NCBI GenBank assembly: GCA_905214955.1
Contig: CAJMON010000027.1
Span: forward strand, 1-38,118
Direction of reading: 5' to 3'
DNA length: 38,118 nucleotides
Source of the DNA: an uncultured bacterium
Lineage (GTDB): Bacteria; Bacillota; Clostridia; Lachnospirales; Lachnospiraceae
Shown here piece by piece: positions 24,599 through 32,482 of the stretch. The notes under the pieces were generated by a model, which was given only the letters and a program-made list of their open reading frames with translations, was not told the DNA's origin and did no database searches. The position numbers and the translations under genes are program-made. Within the stretch, counting starts at the first letter, position 1; the number at the start of each line of letters is the position of its first letter.

Positions 24599-25771
24599 AT
24601 GAAAACATATGAGGAAACAGACAGATGGGAAGAGAGCGTGCTGGAAAAAGTCCGTGAAAAAATGAAGTGGGTATGCGAAAAGAACCGGGAAAAAATCCCC
24701 TATACCACAGAACCGGATGGAAGGTACGATGACCGGTCGGATGCATCCAGAAATTGGAACGGGGATGATGGGTTAAATTGGTGGACCAATGGATTTTGGA
24801 GCGGACTGTTGTGGCTGCTGTATCAGGACACCAGAAAAGAGAGGTATCTGGAAACAGCCAGAGAAGCGGAATACAAACTGGAAAAATGTCTCATGGATTT
24901 TTACGGAATGCATCACGATCTGGGATTTATGTTTCAGCTGTCTGCGGCTGCAGACTGGGATCTTACCGGAAATGAGCGTTCCAGAAGAACGGCCCTTCAT
25001 GCAGCCAATCTGCTGGCAGGACGGTTTAATCCGGAAGGAAACTTTATCCGTGCGTGGAATGATGGAGAGCAGGACACCAGGGGATGGGCCATTATTGACT
25101 GTATGATGAATCTGTCGCTTCTGTACTGGGCAGAAAAAGAAACAAAAGATCCAAGATTTGGACAGATTGCCAGACGCCATGCGAATACGGCCATGAAAGC
25201 ATTTATCCGGGCAGATGGGTCAGCAAACCATATCGTAGAATTTGATCCACAGACAGGGGAAGTGGTGCGTACCTACGGCGGCCAGGGATACAAAGAAGGG
25301 TCTTCCTGGACCAGAGGCCAGGGCTGGGCTGTGTATGGATTTACGTTAAGTTACTTACATACTGGAAAACAGGAATATCTGGATATTGCCAAGAGAGCGG
25401 CCCACTACTGTATCGCTGCCATGCCGGAGAGTGGAATCATTCCAGTGGATTTCCGCCAGCCGAAAGAACCTGCGTATGAAGATTCCTGCGGTGCCTGCGT
25501 CATTGCAGGAGGGCTTTTGGAACTGGCAGGACAGCTGCCAAAAGAAGAACAGGAAATGTACGTGAGAGCGGCAGAAAAAATACTGCGCACCATTGCAGAA
25601 AAGCGGGCAGATTTTGGAAAAAACTGTGATGCGATTGTACAGAACTGCACGGCCTCCTACGGAAGCCCCCAGACTCATATTACTATGGTGTATGCAGATT
25701 ACTTTTTTGTGGAAGCATTGTATAAATTAGAAGCACAGCGGACGGGGAAAGAACTGCACCTGATGTGGTAG
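24599..25771 (+). CDS. Unsaturated glucuronyl hydrolase, GH88 family
   Basis: Enzyme of 390 aa, (alpha/alpha)6-barrel type, that removes 4,5-unsaturated uronic acid from the non-reducing end of lyase-derived oligosaccharides by hydration. Catalytic aspartates expected for GH88 are seen as D107 (GMHHDLGF) and D167 (GWAIIDCMMN). Aromatic signatures WWTNGFWSG and SSWTRGQGWAVYG also fit. There is no signal peptide, so it works inside the cell. It stands alone under its own promoter, away from any lyase or transporter, and may serve products brought in by another system, possibly the one at 4917-7992. GH105 is the nearest alternative, but the motif set favours GH88. Confidence 0.9.
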   Translation: MKTYEETDRWEESVLEKVREKMKWVCEKNREKIPYTTEPDGRYDDRSDASRNWNGDDGLNWWTNGFWSGLLWLLYQDTRKERYLETAREAEYKLEKCLMDFYGMHHDLGFMFQLSAAADWDLTGNERSRRTALHAANLLAGRFNPEGNFIRAWNDGEQDTRGWAIIDCMMNLSLLYWAEKETKDPRFGQIARRHANTAMKAFIRADGSANHIVEFDPQTGEVVRTYGGQGYKEGSSWTRGQGWAVYGFTLSYLHTGKQEYLDIAKRAAHYCIAAMPESGIIPVDFRQPKEPAYEDSCGACVIAGGLLELAGQLPKEEQEMYVRAAEKILRTIAEKRADFGKNCDAIVQNCTASYGSPQTHITMVYADYFFVEALYKLEAQRTGKELHLMW

Positions 25772-25783
25772 AGGGAGCACGGC

Positions 25784-25830
25784 AGATAGAACGCTGGCGA
25801 GAAATTACGATCAGCCAGCGTCTTATCTTT
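25784..25830. terminator. Bidirectional terminator between GH88 and gntR
   Basis: AGATAGAACGCTGGC (25784-25798) pairs with GCCAGCGTCTTATCT (25814-25828) with two mismatches around a 15-nt loop. It serves both convergent genes, reaching the stop codon of the regulator on the minus strand. Confidence 0.7.
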
Positions 25831-26503
25831 ATTCCGCCATGGAGTCCAGTGCCTCCAGCGCAAACTGCAGGGACTCTTCCAGGTGCAGGCGCATTCGGTC
25901 TGCAGCCTCCTGAAAGTGCCGTTCTTTGTACAGGGAGAAGATTTCCTCATGAGCCCGGAAAATAGTGGTCTGGGGAAGACTTCCGGTTTCGTAGGCGTTG
26001 GAAAAAATGGTAAGCTGGCTGCGAAGCCGCCCGGCAGCCACTGCAAGACGGGTATTGTGGCAGTAATCATAAAAAATCAGATGAAAACGGTCAGAATGGC
26101 TGATCCAGAGGGAAGTTTCCTCCTGGGTCAGCTTTTCTTTTTCCAGAATCACTCTGGTCAGCCCAATGTTTTCTTCCAGCTCCTTTAAAATCTCCGAAAG
26201 GTCTTTCGATCTGGAACTGTAAAGAATGGCCAGGGCATCCAGATCCCCCATAAACTGGTACAGCTCCTGAAGGTCTGTTCTGCCGGGGCTGATGACATTG
26301 ACGCCGATATTGGAATAATAGCGGACAAGCCCTTCTTCTGTCAGGCGTGTTAAGGCATCCCGGATGGGGGTGGAGCTGACTTCAAAGCGCTCCTTTAACA
26401 TTTTCAGAGTCAGTTTTTCCCCAAGGGGAATCCGTTGTGTCAGAATATCTTCTTTCAGAATCTGGTAAATCTGTTCTGAAAGGGTTGTTTTATTTAAATC
26501 CAT
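25829..26503 (-). CDS. GntR-family regulator, FCD (FadR) subfamily
   Basis: Protein of 224 aa. Residues about 8-75 form the winged helix (LSEQIYQILKEDILTQRIPL, then RFEVSSTPIRDALTRLTEEGLV). Residues about 85-215 form the all-helical FCD ligand domain; its metal-binding positions are represented by D (SDRFHLIFYD), H (RAHEEI) and H (RLHLEES). These regulators usually repress a neighbouring operon until a small organic acid or similar ligand binds. It is divergent from the M42-Dpp-flavoprotein operon, whose leader carries TTTTGCAAAA palindromes, so it is the obvious candidate regulator. GAAAGGACGAC precedes the ATG. Confidence 0.9.
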   Translation of the reverse strand: MDLNKTTLSEQIYQILKEDILTQRIPLGEKLTLKMLKERFEVSSTPIRDALTRLTEEGLVRYYSNIGVNVISPGRTDLQELYQFMGDLDALAILYSSRSKDLSEILKELEENIGLTRVILEKEKLTQEETSLWISHSDRFHLIFYDYCHNTRLAVAAGRLRSQLTIFSNAYETGSLPQTTIFRAHEEIFSLYKERHFQEAADRMRLHLEESLQFALEALDSMAE

Positions 26504-26564
26504 AGAAAGTCGTCCTTTCCTGCAGATAAAAGTCAGTATTTAAGCCTGCCTGCCAGCTATGAAT

Positions 26565-26592
26565 TTGCTCACGGGAGCAAGGAATTTTTTTC
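26565..26592 (+). terminator. Terminator-like hairpin in divergent intergenic region
   Basis: TTGCTC-ACGG-GAGCAA is a perfect 6-bp stem followed after GGAA by a run of seven T on the plus strand. It lies upstream of the predicted plus-strand promoter, so it may stop stray transcripts entering from the left, or it may act in the 5' leader of gntR on the minus strand. Confidence 0.5.
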
Positions 26593-26676
26593 ACTGTCAT
26601 CTAGGACTGCTATCTATTGTACAGAAGATAGAAAGAAAAAGTCAAGAAGAAGAACGGAGAAGAAAAAGAATTTTAC

Positions 26677-26700
26677 ATTTTGCAAAATGCATATTGCAAA
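26677..26700. promoter_or_regulatory. Candidate GntR operator (TTTTGCAAAA palindrome)
   Basis: A 12-bp palindrome ATTTTGCAAAAT at 26677-26688 is followed by ATATTGCAAA, so that a larger inverted repeat TTTGCA-N10-TGCAAA spans 26679-26700. It overlaps the -35 of the predicted operon promoter, a position suited to repression. Confidence 0.5.
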
Positions 26701-26722
26701 GAAAAGGGAAAAGTGATAGACT
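26694..26722 (+). promoter_or_regulatory. Putative promoter of M42-Dpp-flavoprotein operon
   Basis: TTGCAA at 26694-26699 and TAGACT at 26717-26722 have 17-bp spacing. The predicted leader to the peptidase ATG is about 165 nt. The rest of the 26504-26892 gap contains a terminator-like hairpin, the candidate operators, and an in-frame but ribosome-site-less upstream ATG at 26788. Confidence 0.5.
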
Positions 26723-26833
26723 AGGAACAATACTTCTTCAAGTTAAAGTGCAAAACATCAAAGCTGTAAAGTTCCAGATACCTAAGAATGGATAAAAACA
26801 GAAGAAACGGTACCCATCAAACAATGTCAGTTA

Positions 26834-26843
26834 TTTTGCAAAA
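26834..26843. promoter_or_regulatory. Second TTTTGCAAAA palindrome in leader
   Basis: An exact second copy of the 10-bp palindrome TTTTGCAAAA, 156 bp downstream of the first (centre to centre) and 50 bp before the peptidase start. A half-like TGCAAAA also lies at 26749-26755. Two spaced copies could support looping by a dimeric GntR regulator. Confidence 0.45.
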
Positions 26844-26892
26844 AACGACAGCAAGAGAATGGAAGATAAAAAGGCAGGAGGTACACAGAATT

Positions 26893-27903
26893 ATGAGAGA
26901 CGAAGAACTGCTGGAGCGGCTGACGCAGCTCATGGGAGTTTCCGGTTTTGAAAAAGAAGTCCGGGAAGCCATTGAAAAAGAAGTTATTCCCTATGCAGAT
27001 GAAGTACTCACCGATGCCATTGGCAACCTGATCGTGTTAAAGAGAGGAAAAGGCGGAGAGGGCGCAAAGAAGATCATGTTTGCAGCCCATACGGATGAAA
27101 TTGGCTTTATGGTAAAGACCATTGAAGCAGACGGAAGACTTCGTGTATGCAATATGGGCTGGAATTGGACAGGCTCTGCATACAATGAAAAAGTCCGCTT
27201 CCGCAATGGAATGTATGGAGTGGTAAGCTGCATGGGTCCCATTGAAGAAGCAGGCAACAAAGCAGGAAAGCTTTACATTGATATCGGAGCCACTTCCAGA
27301 GAAGACGCTTTAAAATATGTAAACCTGGGTGATGTGTGCGGTTACCATGGACCCTATGTCCGGCTGGCAAACGACAGAGTCTGTGCAAAGACCTTAGACA
27401 ACCGGATCGGATGCTACCAGCTGATCGAGGCACTGAAAGAAAATGACGGAACAGGCCCCAACGATATCTACTATGTATTCTGCGTACAGGAAGAATTAGG
27501 CTGCAGAGGCTCCAAGGCAGCAGCAGCCAGAATCCAGCCGGATATCGGAGTGGCAGTAGACATTTCTCCGGCACACGATTATCCCTGTGATCTGGAAGGC
27601 AGCAATGCCATTGACGGCGGAATCGGCATCAAAATCTGTGATCCCTCTGTTGTCTGCGATGAAGGCGTGGTCAACGCCATGATTGAATGCTGTGAAAAGA
27701 ATCAGATCAAATACCAGAGAGAGGTTATTGACCAGGGAGGAACCGATGCTTCCAGTATGAACCTTTCCGGTGTGGGGGTCAAAGCCGGCGGTATTGTAGT
27801 CGTTACCAGATATCCCCACAGCCAGAGTGCAGTAGCCTCCAAAAAAGACATTGAAGGTGGCGTTGATCTTATCAATGCGTTTTCAAAATACACGTTTTCA
27901 TAA
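26893..27903 (+). CDS. M42-family metallopeptidase (glutamyl/deblocking aminopeptidase type)
   Basis: Cytosolic co-catalytic metallopeptidase of 336 aa. All expected residues are visible: H66 and D68 (AAHTDEIG), bridging D169 (TLDNRIG), catalytic E200 and ligand E201 (VQEELGCRG), D223 (AVDISPAHD) and H309 (TRYPHSQSA). The family trims N-terminal residues from short peptides as large tetrahedral assemblies. ATG 26893 is chosen since GCAGGAGG lies upstream and the conserved domain starts here; an in-frame ATG at 26788 would add 35 non-conserved residues. It is the first gene before a peptide-type ABC transporter, which suggests that the imported ligand is a peptide or a peptidyl conjugate cleaved in the cytoplasm. 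Confidence 0.9.
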   Translation: MRDEELLERLTQLMGVSGFEKEVREAIEKEVIPYADEVLTDAIGNLIVLKRGKGGEGAKKIMFAAHTDEIGFMVKTIEADGRLRVCNMGWNWTGSAYNEKVRFRNGMYGVVSCMGPIEEAGNKAGKLYIDIGATSREDALKYVNLGDVCGYHGPYVRLANDRVCAKTLDNRIGCYQLIEALKENDGTGPNDIYYVFCVQEELGCRGSKAAAARIQPDIGVAVDISPAHDYPCDLEGSNAIDGGIGIKICDPSVVCDEGVVNAMIECCEKNQIKYQREVIDQGGTDASSMNLSGVGVKAGGIVVVTRYPHSQSAVASKKDIEGGVDLINAFSKYTFS

Positions 27904-27936
27904 AAAAATTCCAGGAGAAAAGAGAGGAGAAACATT

Positions 27937-29433
27937 ATGAAAAAAGCACTTGTATTTCTTGCCTGCGCCTGTATCGGCCTGTCAGCGTCCTTCACGGCAT
28001 TTGCCGGAGAGTCCGGAAAAACAGATCTGGTTATTGCCATTGATGCTGACGTAGACACCCTGCACCCATCTGATTTTTCCACAACCGTAGAAATGGACGT
28101 ATTAAATCAGATCTACGACACCCTGATGTACATGAATCCGGATGGAACAGAAGAGCCCCAGCCTCGGATCGCAGAAAGCTATGAAATCAGCGATGACGGC
28201 ACGGAGTATACCTTTCATTTAAGAAATGATGTGACTTTCCACGATGGAACACCGTTGACTTCCGCAGATGTGAAATTTTCTCTGGAAATGTATATGAATT
28301 CAGAATACCAGGGGTCTCAGGTAACCATGCTTCAGAGCGTGGAAACACCGGATGACTACACCGTTGTATGCAAACTGGAAGGAGCCTATTCTCCGTTCCT
28401 GTTAGGCGTATGTTCCGTGCATATTGCATCTCAGGCATACTATGAGGCATCTCCGGAAGAATTTGTCAGCAATCCGGTAGGAAGCGGCCCGTACAAATTT
28501 GTCAGCCGTGCCAACGGAAGCAATGTAAAACTGGAAGCCTATGAAGATTACTACAGAGGAGCAGCCGAGATCAAAGACATTACCTTTGAAGTCATTCCGG
28601 ATTCCTCCACAAAAGCCATCGCCCTGCAGACAGGAGAAGTCAACTTCGCAGATATCGAATCCTCCAGCATGGCACAGCTTCAGGCAAACCCGGCCATCAC
28701 CATTGCAGAAGTACCCACCTCTGGATTTGCTTATGTTTCCATGAACCTGGAGAAAGAGCCATTTAACGATGTAAAAGTCCGTCAGGCGATCAATTATGCA
28801 ATAGACCGTGAGAATCTGGTGGCGGTCTGCTACGACGGAGAAGCAGAAGTGAACTCTAACATTTGCTCTAAAGAGCGTTTCGGCTATTCCGATGATCAGT
28901 TCCAGTACACCTACGATCCGGAAAAAGCAAAAGAACTTCTGGCAGAAGCAGGTATTACCACACCCTATGATCTGGGCGAACTGCTGGTTGCAGAAAAATA
29001 TTCCAACATCGCAACCGTTATCCAGAACGATTTAAGAGCCGTTGGACTGGACTGCACCATTGCCGTAAAAGAATTCAATGCTTACATCAGTGATCTGACC
29101 AGTGGAAATTACAACATTACTGCACTGAATATGACCCTGGAAGGGGAGACTCAGATGCTGGAAATGGCTTATAAGACTGAGTACATCGGAACAGCCAACA
29201 ACGCACGGTACTCCGATGAAGAAATGGATCAGCTGTTTGAAGATGCAACCCATGAGACGGACAATGACAAGCGTGCAGAGATTTTTGATGAGATCTTTAC
29301 AAAAGCACAGGATGAAGCCATCTACGCAGTGCTTTGCAACCCGCTGACACTGTATGCATACAACTCAGATCTGCAGTGTCCGGAATTTGTTCTGGAAGGT
29401 CTGTATTCGGTATACGACTTCTCCTGGAACTAA
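27937..29433 (+). CDS. Peptide/nickel-type ABC transporter solute-binding protein
   Basis: SBP_bac_5 (DppA/OppA-like) binding protein of 498 aa. The signal peptide (KKALVFLAC, hydrophobic core, AFA before GES near residue 23) appears to be cleaved by signal peptidase I; the two cysteines at 10 and 12 lie too early and lack a lipobox. Family segments include DTLHPSDFSTTVEMDVLNQI, FHLRNDVTFHDGTPLTSADV, NPVGSGPYKF and VRQAINYAIDRENLV. The ligand may be a peptide, an opine-like or other organic molecule, or a metal chelate. GAGAGGAG precedes the ATG, 33 bp after the peptidase gene. A hairpin separates it from the permeases. Confidence 0.92.
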   Translation: MKKALVFLACACIGLSASFTAFAGESGKTDLVIAIDADVDTLHPSDFSTTVEMDVLNQIYDTLMYMNPDGTEEPQPRIAESYEISDDGTEYTFHLRNDVTFHDGTPLTSADVKFSLEMYMNSEYQGSQVTMLQSVETPDDYTVVCKLEGAYSPFLLGVCSVHIASQAYYEASPEEFVSNPVGSGPYKFVSRANGSNVKLEAYEDYYRGAAEIKDITFEVIPDSSTKAIALQTGEVNFADIESSSMAQLQANPAITIAEVPTSGFAYVSMNLEKEPFNDVKVRQAINYAIDRENLVAVCYDGEAEVNSNICSKERFGYSDDQFQYTYDPEKAKELLAEAGITTPYDLGELLVAEKYSNIATVIQNDLRAVGLDCTIAVKEFNAYISDLTSGNYNITALNMTLEGETQMLEMAYKTEYIGTANNARYSDEEMDQLFEDATHETDNDKRAEIFDEIFTKAQDEAIYAVLCNPLTLYAYNSDLQCPEFVLEGLYSVYDFSWN

Positions 29434-29497
29434 ATCGGAAGGTACACTCAGGACGCAGCGGTAAGCAAAAGTGGCGGAGAACGCATCCGCTTTGGGA

Positions 29498-29527
29498 GGG
29501 GAGTTCGATGAAATTCATCGGCTTCCC
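29498..29527 (+). promoter_or_regulatory. Intercistronic hairpin after Dpp binding-protein gene
   Basis: GGGGAG and CTTCCC enclose CGATGA-AAT-TCATCG, giving two stacked 6-bp stems with one G-U pair and a small internal bulge. It probably stabilises the upstream mRNA or attenuates readthrough. It also covers the start codon of a tiny open frame. Confidence 0.55.
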
Positions 29528-29543
29528 TTCTATTCACATATAA
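29508..29543 (+). other. Eleven-codon mini open reading frame
   Basis: An ATG at 29508, 4 nt after GGAGGGGAG, opens an 11-residue frame (MKFIGFPSIHI) that ends with TAA at 29541-29543, 37 bp before the permease start. The start codon sits in the hairpin stem. It may be a translated leader or simple coincidence; no conservation evidence is available. Confidence 0.25.
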
Positions 29544-29580
29544 GCTGCGGCAACTTATGAGAAAAAGGAGGGCATCCCCT

Positions 29581-30531
29581 ATGTCCAAGTACATTATTAA
29601 GCGGCTGCTGTATATGATTCCGGTACTGCTTGGCGTGGCATTTCTGGTATTTGCCATTTTGTCATTGACGCCGGGAGATCCGGGAACCATTATTCTGGGA
29701 ATTACAGCAAAGCCGGAGGCAATCGCGTCCTTAAACCATGAATTTGGCTACGATCAGCCATTTTTGATCCGCTTTTTCAATTACATCGGCGGAATTGTTT
29801 TTCATTTTGACCTTGGCACGTCCTATCAGACCCGACAGCCGGTGGTTAATGACATCATTGCCAGATTTCCAAACACACTGCTGCTGGCCATTTTATCCAT
29901 GGCAGTGTCTTCCATCATTGGAATTTCCCTTGGAATTTTTTCCGCCGTCCGCCAGTATTCTGTGGCGGATCATATCTGCGTAGTAGTGGCGCTGGTATTT
30001 GCATCTATTCCCGGATTCTGGCTGGGGCTGATGCTTCTGCTTTTGTTTTCCTTAAAGCTTGGCTGGCTGCCATCTTTTGGAGCATCCAGCCTGAAACACT
30101 TCATTCTGCCAACACTGACGGTATCCCTGACATCAGCGGCAGGCCTTCTGCGTCTGACCAGATCCGCTATGCTGGAAACCATCCGTCAGGAATACATCCG
30201 TACCGCAAAGGCAAAAGGGGCTTCCAGCCGGAGAATCATCTGGAAACATGCCTTAAGAAACGCCCTGCTTCCAGTCGTCACCACCCTTGGAACCAGTTTT
30301 GGTGCTTCTCTTGGCGGCGCCATCATTGCGGAGACCGTATTTGCTATGCCTGGAATGGGAACGCTGATCACCACAGCCATCCGGCAGAAAGACATTCCGG
30401 TGGTCATGGGGGCAACTCTGTTTCTTGCCGTACTGTTCAGTCTGGTCATCCTGATCGTGGATATTCTGTACGCATTTATTGATCCAAGAATCAAAGCAAA
30501 ATATCAGAATGGAGGAAAGAGCCGTGGATAA
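29581..30531 (+). CDS. Peptide-type ABC transporter permease (DppB-like)
   Basis: First membrane subunit, 316 aa, with the family N-terminus (KYIIKRLLYMIPVLLGVAFLVF, one span at residues 9-30), an extracytoplasmic domain and five further spans. The cytoplasmic loop YIRTAKAKGASSRRIIWKHA near residues 206-225 carries the EAA-like motif. ATG 29581 follows AAGGAGGGC at ideal spacing; an in-frame ATG 24 bp upstream has no ribosome site. The end overlaps the next gene by 8 bp. Confidence 0.92.
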   Translation: MSKYIIKRLLYMIPVLLGVAFLVFAILSLTPGDPGTIILGITAKPEAIASLNHEFGYDQPFLIRFFNYIGGIVFHFDLGTSYQTRQPVVNDIIARFPNTLLLAILSMAVSSIIGISLGIFSAVRQYSVADHICVVVALVFASIPGFWLGLMLLLLFSLKLGWLPSFGASSLKHFILPTLTVSLTSAAGLLRLTRSAMLETIRQEYIRTAKAKGASSRRIIWKHALRNALLPVVTTLGTSFGASLGGAIIAETVFAMPGMGTLITTAIRQKDIPVVMGATLFLAVLFSLVILIVDILYAFIDPRIKAKYQNGGKSRG

Positions 30532-31408
30532 GAGCGCAGGCATTCAGAAAAGAAGAAGCAGAAAACATGCGCAGCTGGCAGAATTCTGGCGGCGCTACCG
30601 GAAAAACAAGGCAGCCGTGGCCGGTCTTGTGATTCTGATTTTGATTGTAGGAACGGCTCTTTTTGCAGATCTGATCGTTCCTTATTCTAAGTGCATTGAC
30701 CAGGTAGGAGCGGAGCGCTTGCAGACTCCCAGTCTCGCCCATTTCTTCGGAACAGATGAATATGGAAGAGATCTGTTTGCCAGAGTAGTACACGGTTCCA
30801 GGTATTCCCTGTTTATCGGTGTGGCAACCAGCCTGATGGCATTGGTGATCGGTGCCATTTTAGGAGCCAGCGCCGGATATTTCGGCGGAATGGTAGACAA
30901 TGTAATCTGCCGGATTGTGGACGTATTTATGTGCGTGCCGCCTATCCTTCTGTCTCTGGCAGTGGTGGCAGCTCTTGGAACCAACCTGCGCAACCTGATT
31001 ATTGCCATTACGGTATCCTGTATACCGGGAAATGTCCGCCTGATCCGCTCCGTGGTGCTGACGGTTGCCGATCAGGATTATGTGGAAGCGGCAAGGTCTT
31101 ACGGCACCTCCAATGCCAGAATTATTTTCCGCTATGTCCTTCCAAATGCCATGGGTCCCATCATTGTCAATACCACCATGGCGATTTCCGATATGATTCT
31201 GTCTGCAGCAGGCTTAAGTTTTATCGGCATGGGTATTCAGCCGCCTTCTCCGGAGTGGGGTGCCCTGTTGTCCAACGCGCAGCAGTATCTGTTTACAGCA
31301 CCGTATCTTCTGGTCTTTCCAGGTGTTTTCATCATTTTGTCTTCTTTGGCCTTTAACTTGGTAGGAGATGGCCTTACCGATGCACTGGACCCAAAACTGA
31401 AGGATTAA
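30524..31408 (+). CDS. Peptide-type ABC transporter permease (DppC-like)
   Basis: Second membrane subunit, 294 aa. It shows an N-terminal cytoplasmic basic segment (KRRSRKHAQLAEFWRRYRKNK), a span (VAGLVILILIVGTALFADLI), the family motif HFFGTDEYGRDLFARVVHGSR, and the EAA-type loop YVEAARSYGTSNARIIFRYV. A GTG start at 30524 is proposed: GGAGG at 30511-30515 is 8 nt upstream, and the gene then overlaps the previous stop by 8 bp. ATG at 30509 would lie on top of the ribosome site and ATG at 30479 has none. Confidence 0.9.
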   Translation: MDKSAGIQKRRSRKHAQLAEFWRRYRKNKAAVAGLVILILIVGTALFADLIVPYSKCIDQVGAERLQTPSLAHFFGTDEYGRDLFARVVHGSRYSLFIGVATSLMALVIGAILGASAGYFGGMVDNVICRIVDVFMCVPPILLSLAVVAALGTNLRNLIIAITVSCIPGNVRLIRSVVLTVADQDYVEAARSYGTSNARIIFRYVLPNAMGPIIVNTTMAISDMILSAAGLSFIGMGIQPPSPEWGALLSNAQQYLFTAPYLLVFPGVFIILSSLAFNLVGDGLTDALDPKLKD

Positions 31409-31447
31409 GCTGTACGAAACGGGCAGCGGTTAGGAGGAAACAAAGGA

Positions 31448-32482
31448 ATGGAAAAGAAATCCATACAGGAAACAAATAGAAAAGAGCAGGATGTGCTGGC
31501 TATTCAGGATCTGTCCATTGTATATAAAACAGATCTGGAGACCGTCTATGCAGTGAATGGCATCAGCTTTTCCATAGGAGCCGGTGAAACCATGGGACTG
31601 GTGGGAGAAACCGGAGCAGGAAAGACGACCACAGCCCTTGGCATCATGGGACTTTTGCCTGAGCGTACCGGAAAAATCACTTCCGGAAGCATTCAGATGG
31701 AGGGAAAGGAGCTGACAAAGCTTTCGGACCATGAGATGCAGAAGATCCGGGGAGAAAAAATTTCTATGATTTTCCAGGATCCCATGACAGCATTAAACCC
31801 GGTGCTGACCGTTGGAGAGCAGATTGGAGAGGCACTGTACCTTCACAATGGCGAAGAGCTTTCCCAGAAAGAAATTGAAAAGAAAGTGGAAGACACCCTG
31901 GAGCTGGTAGGCATTCCAAAAGAACGGAAGCAGGAATATCCTTATCAATTTTCCGGAGGAATGCGCCAGAGAGTGGTGATTGCCATTGCACTGGTGTGCA
32001 ATCCCAAGCTGCTGATTGCGGATGAACCCACTACGGCGCTTGATGTGACTATTCAGGCGCAGATCCTTTCCATGATCTGCGATCTGCAGAGAAAATATGG
32101 AACATCTGTCATTATGATTACCCACGATCTTGGCGTCGTGGCAGAGACCTGCGACAAAGTGGGAATTATGTATGCAGGAGAAATGGTGGAGTATGGCACC
32201 CTGAAAGATATTTTCACAGGAGAAGTCCATCATCCCTACACCAAAGGACTGTTCGGCTCCATACCAAGCCTGACAGAGGAATCCAGACGTCTTCACCCCA
32301 TTGAGGGATTGATGCCAGATCCAACAGAAAAACCGGCAGGCTGCCGATTTGCACCCAGGTGTACCAAATGTATGGAGCAGTGCAAAAAACAGGCACCGAA
32401 AGTGTATGAGAAAAACGGACACCAGATCCGTTGTCATCTGTACGAAGATCTGAAGAAGGACACCAGGGAGGTGGCAAAATGA
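31448..32482 (+). CDS. Peptide-type ABC transporter ATPase (DppD-like)
   Basis: First ATP-binding subunit, 344 aa. Visible motifs: Walker A GETGAGKTT near residue 57, Q-loop FQDPMTALNP, intact signature FSGGMRQR, Walker B LLIADEPTTALD, and switch histidine ITHDLG. The C-terminal oligopeptide-transporter extension has the cysteine cluster GCRFAPRCTKCMEQC, which binds a [4Fe-4S] cluster in related ATPases. TAGGAGG lies upstream. Its stop overlaps the next start (ATGA), coupling the two ATPases. Confidence 0.93.
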   Translation: MEKKSIQETNRKEQDVLAIQDLSIVYKTDLETVYAVNGISFSIGAGETMGLVGETGAGKTTTALGIMGLLPERTGKITSGSIQMEGKELTKLSDHEMQKIRGEKISMIFQDPMTALNPVLTVGEQIGEALYLHNGEELSQKEIEKKVEDTLELVGIPKERKQEYPYQFSGGMRQRVVIAIALVCNPKLLIADEPTTALDVTIQAQILSMICDLQRKYGTSVIMITHDLGVVAETCDKVGIMYAGEMVEYGTLKDIFTGEVHHPYTKGLFGSIPSLTEESRRLHPIEGLMPDPTEKPAGCRFAPRCTKCMEQCKKQAPKVYEKNGHQIRCHLYEDLKKDTREVAK

